Virus record (IMG/VR): IMGVR_UViG_3300022751_000034
Location: 1 to 34,761 of that record
Reading direction: 5' to 3' (one strand)
Length of the DNA: 34,761 bases
Source of the DNA: a virus
Shown here: in pieces, positions 30,455-34,724 of the stretch
How positions within the stretch are numbered: the first letter of the stretch is position 1
Layout of the letters: each line of letters begins with the position of its first letter
Made by a program: the position numbers and the translations under genes
Notes under the pieces: model-generated
Seen by the model: the letters and a program-made list of their open reading frames with translations, nothing else
What the model was told of the DNA's origin: nothing
The model's database searches: none

Positions 30455-30883
30455 TTATTGTAATCTTTTGTGTCCTAATATCAAGTGAACGTCTTTTTTC
30501 TTCTTTTTAAACTTATGCTTTTTATTATAATAAGGCGAATAAGCTTTAATATATTCTCTTTCTAAATCTTTTCTTTCCATTGGCGAACCTTCAAATTCTA
30601 ACCATGTAAATTCATTAAAAATCTTCTTCTTTTCTTTTTGATGAGTAACAACTCTTGACATTATGCAGTAACTTTCTCCTACATAAACCATATTACCTTT
30701 ATCCCACAAAAAGTAAATTCCTGATGTGACTAAATCTAAAAAGCCTTTTACGCCTGTGTTTTGTAAATGAATGGGAATAGCCTTTTCTTTTTTAAAATCA
30801 GTTGATTTTTGTTTTTCTGATTTGTAATTATTAGATAAATCTAACCTTGCTAATATTTCCTCTTTCGTTGTTACTATTCTCAT
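30455..30883 (-). CDS. GIY-YIG endonuclease
   Basis: The 142-aa protein has the GIY-YIG core: SGIYFLW (residues 54-60), MVYVGES (65-71), R77 and H81 in SRVVTH, E110 (LEREYI) and N120 (PYYNKK). The tail is lysine-rich (KHKFKKKKKDVHLILGHKR). It is a mobile or repair-type nuclease. It is the first minus-strand gene after the structured non-coding region (30919-31398), so that region may act as its leader. No intron core is recognised around it. Confidence 0.85.
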   Translation of the reverse strand: MRIVTTKEEILARLDLSNNYKSEKQKSTDFKKEKAIPIHLQNTGVKGFLDLVTSGIYFLWDKGNMVYVGESYCIMSRVVTHQKEKKKIFNEFTWLEFEGSPMERKDLEREYIKAYSPYYNKKHKFKKKKKDVHLILGHKRLQ

Positions 30884-30918
30884 ATTCCTTAGTTTATTTG
30901 TTACTACTACTGTTTACC

Positions 30919-31207
30919 TTTTGGTGAAACTCTCTAGACTGTGCAAAGTGAGTTTCCCTTAAAAGCTTATCGCTTAAAAGTTATCACTCACCGCCAAAGT
31001 AGTCTACCTTTATGGAGCCAACCCTCTGAGCTGTGGCTAAGGTCATACAATGAAGTGCCTTAACTTTTACCCAACTTTCAGTCTTTCATCAAACCGCTAT
31101 ATATACAACTCGGTAATTAGTGCCATTGTTTCGCTTTATATAGTCCCTCACAGTAACGAATACAAGTATATTTGCTGCCATCTTTAACCGACCAAATACA
31201 CCCAAAA
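30919..31207. ncRNA. Densely structured non-coding region, possible ncRNA
   Basis: No gene is present, but nested complementary segments are: TAGACT (30935) with AGTCTA (31001), enclosing GTGAGT (30948) with ACTCAC (30986), enclosing AAGC (30963) with GCTT (30972); CCTT (31007) plus AGCCA (31016) with TGGCT (31034) plus AAGG (31039); CTATATA (31097) with TATATAG (31137); and a closing TTTTGGTG (30919) with CACCCAAAA (31199, one bulge). GAAACTC (30926) can alternatively pair with GAGTTTC (30950). Strand is not determined. It resembles no RNA class I can name. Confidence 0.45.
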
Positions 31208-31285
31208 TCAAATAAATCTTCTTAAATCAAATAAACCAAGTATCGTTGCCTTTTTTTATTCTATTAATCAATCTATCTAAAACGA

Positions 31286-31398
31286 AAAAACTCTCAAATC
31301 CTTGCGGACGTAAGAGCTTAATTGGTTGAGAGTTTTTCCTGCCTTGCGGCAAAATCTTTAAAAATGTAATATGTTTTTTTGATAATTAAAGCTCTTAC
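31286..31398 (-). promoter_or_regulatory. Terminator-like hairpin with competing pairing
   Basis: AAAAACTCTCAA (31286-31297) pairs with TTGAGAGTTTTT (31326-31337) and is flanked by T-runs in both directions. On the minus strand, two small hairpins with GCAA (GNRA-type) loops occur, GCC-GCAA-GGC at about 31341-31350 and TCC-GCAA-GGA at 31299-31308. The hairpin loop segment GTAAGAGCTTAATT (31310-31323) can also pair with AATTAAAGCTCTTAC (31384-31398), which would disrupt the terminator. An attenuator for the minus-strand block is possible. Confidence 0.5.
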
Positions 31399-31487
31399 CC
31401 GATAAGTTATCTGCGGTAAAATTACAAATTATTTATTAATCTGCAAATTATTTTGATAAAATATTTTTTTATTTAAAATACTTGTTG

Positions 31488-31495
31488 TAAATTTG
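31488..31495 (+). promoter_or_regulatory. Host-type -7 box TAAATTTG for leader peptide and tRNA array
   Basis: TAAATTTG matches TANNTTTG, with the leader ATG 4 bases after it (31500). A T-run occupies the -33 position instead of TTTG. It is the best candidate for starting the transcript that carries the leader and tRNA genes. Confidence 0.5.
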
Positions 31496-31499
31496 TAGC

Positions 31500-31571
31500 A
31501 TGAAAAATACAAATCTATTTAGCCTATCCTTATGTTATTCGTTGTTAAGCAACGTTAGGGGACGATATTGA
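31500..31571 (+). CDS. Leader peptide of the tRNA array (23 aa)
   Basis: ATG at 31500 and TGA at 31569-31571. Codons 6-17 read L F S L S L C Y S L L S (CTA TTT AGC CTA TCC TTA, then TGT TAT TCG TTG TTA AGC). They use only the amino acids carried by the seven tRNAs encoded 61 bases after its stop. All seven anticodons have a cognate codon here. The peptide ends N V R G R Y. The 3' part of the reading frame forms hairpin 1:2 (31540-31554) and contributes the antiterminator strand (31554-31561). The start is only 4 bases from the -7 box. I infer a regulatory leader peptide, not a working protein. Confidence 0.6.
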   Translation: MKNTNLFSLSLCYSLLSNVRGRY

Positions 31572-31627
31572 TTTATAAATAATATATTTTAAATTAAACC
31601 CTCTAACTAAAAACTAGAGGGTTTTTT
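31554..31627 (+). terminator. Attenuator: terminator with competing antiterminator
   Basis: The terminator is AAACCCTCTA (31596-31605) with TAGAGGGTTT (31615-31624) and T6. Its 5' arm, extended to CCCTCTAAC (31599-31607), can instead pair with GTTAGGGG (31554-31561) inside the leader reading frame: 8 bp with a one-base bulge. CGTTG (31540-31544) with CAACG (31550-31554) is the upstream alternative. The three pairings are mutually exclusive in the order needed for leader-peptide attenuation. Confidence 0.7.
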
Positions 31628-31631
31628 ATTT

Positions 31632-31707
31632 GCCCATTTTGCGCAATTGGTAGTCGCACCTTACTTAGGATAAGGATATGGTGTTGGTTCGAGTCCAACA
31701 ATGGGTA
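31632..31707 (+). tRNA. tRNA-Leu(UAG), unusual short variable loop
   Basis: Acceptor GCCCATT/AATGGGT (G1-U72 wobble), anticodon stem CCTTA/TAAGG with loop CTTAGGA (anticodon TAG, G37 as expected for CUN readers), T-loop TTCGAGT. The variable loop is only 7 bases, unlike the long arm of normal bacterial tRNA-Leu. No encoded CCA. Identity is from the anticodon only. Confidence 0.75.
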
Positions 31708-31723
31708 CAGTTCTTTTAAATAT

Positions 31724-31804
31724 GCGGTTGTGGTGAAATTGGTAGCACACGTAGGACTTAAAATCCTATGCTTAGGCGTGAGGGTTCAAGTCCCTCCAAC
31801 CGTA
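31724..31804 (+). tRNA. tRNA-Leu(UAA)
   Basis: Acceptor GCGGTTG/CAACCGT, anticodon stem TAGGA/TCCTA with loop CTTAAAA (anticodon TAA), long variable arm TGCTTAGGCGTG, discriminator A. All fit class II tRNA-Leu reading UUA/UUG. Confidence 0.9.
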
Positions 31805-31808
31805 CAAA

Positions 31809-31894
31809 GGAAAGCTAAATTGATAGGTATCAATAGCTGTTTGCTAAACAGTATGCACCCTGTGAGGTGTGGGTTTCGAGTACTCAGTTTTCCG
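31809..31894 (+). tRNA. tRNA-Ser(GCU)
   Basis: Acceptor GGAAAGC/GTTTTCC, anticodon loop TTGCTAA (anticodon GCT), long variable arm, T-loop TTCGAGT, discriminator G as in serine tRNAs. It reads AGC/AGU. Confidence 0.9.
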
Positions 31895-31899
31895 CATAA

Positions 31900-31971
31900 G
31901 CGTTGTTAACATAGTGGTCTATGTGACGGTCTGAAAAACCGTAGATAATGGTTCGATTCCATTACTTCGCT
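31900..31971 (+). tRNA. tRNA-Phe(GAA), imperfect acceptor stem
   Basis: D stem ACAT/ATGT, anticodon stem ACGGT/ACCGT with loop CTGAAAA (anticodon GAA), T arm AATGG-TTCGATT-CCATT. Acceptor GCGTTGT pairs with ACTTCGC with two T-T mismatches (positions 4 and 5), and position 73 is T instead of A. It may be degenerate or need RNA repair. Confidence 0.75.
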
Positions 31972-31975
31972 CAAT

Positions 31976-32046
31976 GGCTAGTAACTCAAATGGATTGAGG
32001 TTTGTCTGCAAAACAAAAGTAGTAAGTTCGATTCTTACATTAGCCT
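31976..32046 (+). tRNA. tRNA-Cys(GCA)
   Basis: Acceptor GGCTAGT/ATTAGCC, anticodon stem TTTGT/ACAAA with loop CTGCAAA (anticodon GCA), discriminator T, the known identity base of tRNA-Cys. It reads UGU/UGC. Confidence 0.9.
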
Positions 32047-32049
32047 CTT

Positions 32050-32132
32050 GGAAGGTAGCGTTCATTGGTGAACATCCAGACTTGAAATCTGGCGCGGCGG
32101 TAAAACGTAGGGTTCGATTCCTATACCTTCCG
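32050..32132 (+). tRNA. tRNA-Ser(UGA)
   Basis: Acceptor GGAAGGT/ACCTTCC, anticodon stem CCAGA/TCTGG with loop CTTGAAA (anticodon TGA), long GC-rich variable arm, discriminator G. Class II serine tRNA reading UCA and related codons. Confidence 0.9.
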
Positions 32133-32137
32133 CAAAT

Positions 32138-32217
32138 TGGAGTGATGGTAATTTGGTAAATCAGCAGACTGTAAATCTGTCGTCTCGGCTAAGTAGGTTC
32201 GATTCCTACCACTCCAA
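32138..32217 (+). tRNA. tRNA-Tyr(GUA)
   Basis: Acceptor TGGAGTG/CACTCCA, anticodon stem GCAGA/TCTGT with loop CTGTAAA (anticodon GTA), long variable arm CGTCTCGGCTAA, discriminator A. It fits bacterial class II tRNA-Tyr. Confidence 0.9.
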
Positions 32218-32237
32218 CTTAAAAATAATCACTAAAA

Positions 32238-32255
32238 TTATTCAAACTTGAATAA
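32238..32255. promoter_or_regulatory. Palindromic element TTATTCAA-AC-TTGAATAA
   Basis: A copy of the seven-member family just 3' of the tRNA array, upstream of the next plus-strand genes. Confidence 0.75.
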
Positions 32256-32267
32256 AAAAAGCTATTT

Positions 32268-32308
32268 TTACAATAACTTTCGATTAAGACTCGTCATCTT
32301 TATTGTAA
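32268..32308. repeat. Inverted repeat TTACAATAA/TTATTGTAA
   Basis: Nine-base arms (32268-32276, 32300-32308) enclose a 23-base loop, flanked by T-rich sequence. It may end the tRNA transcript, though the stem is AT-only. A second weak stem AATCCC/GGGATT follows near 32329-32354. Confidence 0.5.
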
Positions 32309-32363
32309 TTTTCTTTCATGTTTTGTGCTAATCCCTCTGTAATACGGGGGATTTGTGCTTTAT

Positions 32364-32393
32364 GTAACCTTTTGATTAGAATATCAGTATAAG
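32364..32393 (+). promoter_or_regulatory. Phage-type promoter GTAACCTT-N16-TATAAG
   Basis: GTAACCTT at 32364-32371 and TATAAG at 32388-32393; the ATG at 32399 is 5 bases downstream, implying a leaderless mRNA. Confidence 0.8.
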
Positions 32394-32398
32394 CCTAT

Positions 32399-32779
32399 AT
32401 GGAACAAGTAAGATACTACGATTTTATAAAACGTATTTGCGAAGACTTTAATTTAGAAATTGATATGGAGTATGTATTGCCACTCCCCGCCGATAAAAAA
32501 TTCATAAAAGGATTTACTACATCAAGAGCAGGTGACATTAGAATCTTTGATGGCGAATTAGAGCATCCTTATATGATGGATAAACATAGTTGTCAAAGAA
32601 ATGATAAAGCGTTTGCCATAGGTAAAGAATTAAGATATAAAGGCACTAAATCAATGGCTGATATTATTAATGAATCAGGAGTTAAATTAGAAACTAAGAA
32701 ATGTAGAATCTGCGAAGGTGGCGGATGGTCATCAGAAGGTACAAGATATATTTACAAGGATATTTACTGTGAGTTGTAA
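32399..32779 (+). CDS. Hypothetical protein (126 aa)
   Basis: No recognised family. Mixed alpha/beta (VRYYDFIKRICEDFNLEIDM), with a C-terminal KKCRICEGGGWSSEG that could bind metal with C68 nearby. First of four genes here that each have a phage-type promoter. Its stop TAA is embedded in the GTAACCTT box of the next promoter (32776-32783). Confidence 0.6.
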   Translation: MEQVRYYDFIKRICEDFNLEIDMEYVLPLPADKKFIKGFTTSRAGDIRIFDGELEHPYMMDKHSCQRNDKAFAIGKELRYKGTKSMADIINESGVKLETKKCRICEGGGWSSEGTRYIYKDIYCEL

Positions 32780-32805
32780 CCTTTTACTTATTTATTACGT
32801 TTAAC
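32776..32805 (+). promoter_or_regulatory. Phage-type promoter GTAACCTT-N16-TTTAAC
   Basis: GTAACCTT at 32776-32783 overlaps the stop codon of the previous gene; TTTAAC at 32800-32805; the ATG at 32823 is 17 bases on. Confidence 0.8.
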
Positions 32806-32822
32806 TACTTAAATTATATATT

Positions 32823-33374
32823 ATGACAGAATCAATAGTACAGAAAGCACTTGAATATGCAGAAAGACAACACAGAATAACTAACCACAAATATGACGGT
32901 AAGCCTTATACAGTTCATTTAGAAATGGTTTTCTACACGGGCATAAAGTTCATTCAACTAGCGCCTAAAGATTGGCACGAAACACTATTAGCAGCTTGTT
33001 GGTTACACGATGTAATAGAAGATTGTAGAATAACATACAATGACTTAGTTGGTGATTTTAATCCTACAGTAGCTAATTTAGTTTATGCTGTAACTAATGA
33101 GAAAGGAAAGAATCGTGCGGAAAGAGCAAACGACACATACTATGAAGGTATTACAAGAGAATCTAATGCAGTATTTGTTAAACTATGTGATAGAATAGCA
33201 AATGTAGAATACTCAAAGGATAGCAGAAGAAATAGTAATATGTTTGCTAAATATGAAAAAGAAAATAAAGAGTTTTTAATTAAACTTGAATTATGGGACG
33301 ATGCCTCAAAAAGATACAATAACTCTTCTTATATAGACATGGCAATTTATTTATCAGAATTATTTAAAAATTAG
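32823..33374 (+). CDS. HD-domain (p)ppGpp hydrolase-like protein (MESH1 type)
   Basis: The 183-aa protein matches the hydrolase domain of RelA/SpoT and the small stand-alone MESH1 enzymes: H32 (YTVHLEMV), H62-D63 with E66-D67 (WLHDVIED) and D123 with N127 (KLCDRIANV), the Mn-binding and catalytic set. No synthetase, TGS or ACT domain is present, and the length fits a stand-alone hydrolase. It should remove the 3' pyrophosphate of (p)ppGpp and so blunt the host stringent response; NADPH dephosphorylation has been reported for the animal homologue. It has its own promoter (32776-32805). Confidence 0.85.
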   Translation: MTESIVQKALEYAERQHRITNHKYDGKPYTVHLEMVFYTGIKFIQLAPKDWHETLLAACWLHDVIEDCRITYNDLVGDFNPTVANLVYAVTNEKGKNRAERANDTYYEGITRESNAVFVKLCDRIANVEYSKDSRRNSNMFAKYEKENKEFLIKLELWDDASKRYNNSSYIDMAIYLSELFKN

Positions 33375-33375
33375 T

Positions 33376-33404
33376 GTAACCTTATTCTTTTTATAACGTA
33401 CAAA
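33376..33404 (+). promoter_or_regulatory. Phage-type promoter GTAACCTT-N15-TACAAA
   Basis: GTAACCTT at 33376-33383 starts 1 base after the HD gene's stop codon; TACAAA at 33399-33404. Confidence 0.75.
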
Positions 33405-33426
33405 AGGTAAATTAAAACAAAACAAT

Positions 33427-33726
33427 ATGAAAGAAAAAATAAGACAAATCATCGCAATATTAAAAGGAAAAGCCGTAAGCGTAGATTACTTTAAAAAAGA
33501 AGTTCTTAAACTTGCTACAATAAATGGCGAAGAAAGATATAATGGAACGAGGGTACAAATATACAAGCATTCTCATCAATCAAAATATGAAACTACTTTT
33601 AGTTGTTATATTGACGGATTTAATCATACTCCTTATTTCGCAACAATAGAAGAGAGTTTAAGTCACATGAGAAATCAAATAAACGCTCCTAATGTAGAGA
33701 AAAAAGAAATTGAAGTTTTACTGTAA
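33427..33726 (+). CDS. Hypothetical protein (99 aa)
   Basis: A basic N-terminal helix (KEKIRQIIAILKGKAVSVDY) is followed by beta-rich sequence (TRVQIYKHSHQSKYETTFSC). No recognised family. The stop TAA lies inside the next promoter's GTAACCTT (33723-33730). Confidence 0.55.
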   Translation: MKEKIRQIIAILKGKAVSVDYFKKEVLKLATINGEERYNGTRVQIYKHSHQSKYETTFSCYIDGFNHTPYFATIEESLSHMRNQINAPNVEKKEIEVLL

Positions 33727-33752
33727 CCTTATCTAAACAAACAACGTATAAA
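33723..33752 (+). promoter_or_regulatory. Phage-type promoter GTAACCTT-N16-TATAAA
   Basis: GTAACCTT at 33723-33730 overlaps the preceding stop codon; TATAAA at 33747-33752; ATG at 33769. Confidence 0.8.
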
Positions 33753-33768
33753 CTAATAAATAACTGCC

Positions 33769-34092
33769 ATGAAAGAAATAGAGCTTAATCAAAAAGACCA
33801 ATTAGAGGTAACTATTAAACAAAAAAAGCAAGTTGAGAAAAAGTTAATCGGCGATATTGTTCCGCACAATGGTCACAAAATTTGGAAAATAAATAAAGAA
33901 ACTTTAGAAGTTGAAGAAGCTAAATATCTTAATACTGCTTTTTATGTTGGTAAAGAAAATAAAAAGGAAATATTAGTTACTGATGGATTTGAATACATAT
34001 CTGCGCTAAACAAAAAGAACGCCTTAAAATTATTTAATAAAGGCAAAGTTGGCGGAAAAGAAATAGATAAAGAACCACTAAAATTAAACTAA
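33769..34092 (+). CDS. Lysine-rich hypothetical protein (107 aa)
   Basis: KKQVEKKLIGDIVPHNGHKI (residues 19-38) then WKINKETLEVEEAKYLNTAF, a pattern I associate with small Bacteroidota phage proteins containing a PH(N/P)GH motif. Basic; function unknown. It shares a transcript with the KTSC gene 11 bases downstream. Confidence 0.55.
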   Translation: MKEIELNQKDQLEVTIKQKKQVEKKLIGDIVPHNGHKIWKINKETLEVEEAKYLNTAFYVGKENKKEILVTDGFEYISALNKKNALKLFNKGKVGGKEIDKEPLKLN

Positions 34093-34103
34093 TAAAATAA
34101 GCC

Positions 34104-34316
34104 ATGATAACAGAACAAGAAGTAGTGAGTAGTCAATTCAAGAAAGTAAAGTATGATAGTGAGTATAAGATTCTAATTATAACTTTCAATAACGACAAGA
34201 GATATGAGTATAAAGATGTGCCTCAGTCTACGTTTGATGGTTTGATGTCGGCAGATAGTTTAGGTTCTTATTTCGGTAAATTCATTAAAGGTCATTTTGA
34301 TTATCGTCCATTGTAA
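34104..34316 (+). CDS. KTSC-domain protein
   Basis: The 70-aa protein has the complete KTSC pattern: VVSSQFKKVKYDSEYKILII, then F-x8-YEYKDVP, FDGLMSADSLGSYFGKFIKG. KTSC domains occur as short stand-alone phage proteins or fused to lysyl-tRNA synthetase-type and RNA enzymes; molecular role not settled. It is the last protein gene before the structured right end. Confidence 0.8.
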   Translation: MITEQEVVSSQFKKVKYDSEYKILIITFNNDKRYEYKDVPQSTFDGLMSADSLGSYFGKFIKGHFDYRPL

Positions 34317-34332
34317 TTAAAATTATTATCAG

Positions 34333-34340
34333 TAAATTTG
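34333..34340 (+). promoter_or_regulatory. Host-type -7 box TAAATTTG
   Basis: TAAATTTG lies inside the first of two TTATCAGTAAA repeats (34326-34336, 34361-34371), with ATTG about 22 bases upstream in the -33 position. It could start a transcript through the stem-loop, the tRNA and the structured RNA. Confidence 0.45.
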
Positions 34341-34365
34341 GACATCGTTCTTTTAAAGTTTTATC

Positions 34366-34429
34366 AGTAAAGCATCCGCAAACTAACTTTTAACAAGTGG
34401 GTTTATTTAAGACAAGCGGATGCTTTACT
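34366..34429 (+). ncRNA. Long stem-loop upstream of tRNA-like gene
   Basis: AGTAAAGCATCCGC (34366-34379) is perfectly complementary to GCGGATGCTTTACT (34416-34429), a 14-bp stem around a 36-base loop, followed by TTTATTT. It may be a terminator, a processing stem, or part of the larger structured RNA that continues to the right. Confidence 0.6.
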
Positions 34430-34435
34430 TTATTT

Positions 34436-34516
34436 AGCAATGATGAGCATATTGGTTAGGCTCAACTCCGTTTAAGGAGTCCTGTAAAGTTGTAGGTTCG
34501 ATTCCTGCCATTGCCA
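34436..34516 (+). tRNA. Atypical tRNA-like gene, anticodon uncertain
   Basis: D stem GAGC/GCTC, anticodon stem ACTCC/GGAGT, T arm GTAGG-TTCGATT-CCTGC and acceptor AGCAATG/CATTGCC (first pair A-C mismatched) are clear. The anticodon loop has only six bases (GTTTAA) and the variable loop eleven. With U33 kept, the anticodon would be UUA (a reader of the UAA stop); with another register, UUU (Lys). It may be a degenerate tRNA. Confidence 0.6.
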
Positions 34517-34520
34517 CAAA

Positions 34521-34724
34521 TTGCAAGGTAACGCTAAAGGCGTAAAATGTGATGCGGTATGCCGTTTTACTTCCTATTAGTCTACAATTGACACTTTCCT
34601 CCATGAGGTTTCAAATGATAAGTGTAAGCGTAGATAACTTGCAATATTTCTTTAAATTCGTTTAGGTAATCGGCGGATGAAAAATAAGACTGAGTTAGGC
34701 AATTATACTCAGGAATAGATTACC
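34521..34724 (+). ncRNA. Structured non-coding RNA at the right end
   Basis: TTGCAAG (34521) closes with CTTGCAA (34638) around ACGC/GCGT, GTAAAA/TTTTAC, TCTAC (34581)/GTAGA (34630), ACACTT (34591)/AAGTGT (34620) and the tight hairpin CCTC-CAT-GAGG (34598-34608). A second domain is GGTAATC (34665)/GATTACC (34718) enclosing CTGAGT (34690)/ACTCAG (34707). No open frame fits. The structure probably continues past the window. Large ornate phage RNAs such as GOLLD lie near tRNAs, but I cannot assign this one. Confidence 0.6.

Noticed and set aside
30455-31207. A group I intron carrying the GIY-YIG gene
   Set aside because: No interrupted gene or tRNA is split here, and I could not find the conserved intron core pairings.
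31974-32159. Open frame of 61 codons across the tRNA genes
   Set aside because: It runs through three tRNA genes, so it cannot be a normal gene.
5307-32255. The TTATTCAA palindromes as intrinsic terminators
   Set aside because: A 2-base loop cannot fold as a hairpin, the stems have little G+C, and most copies precede genes instead of following them.
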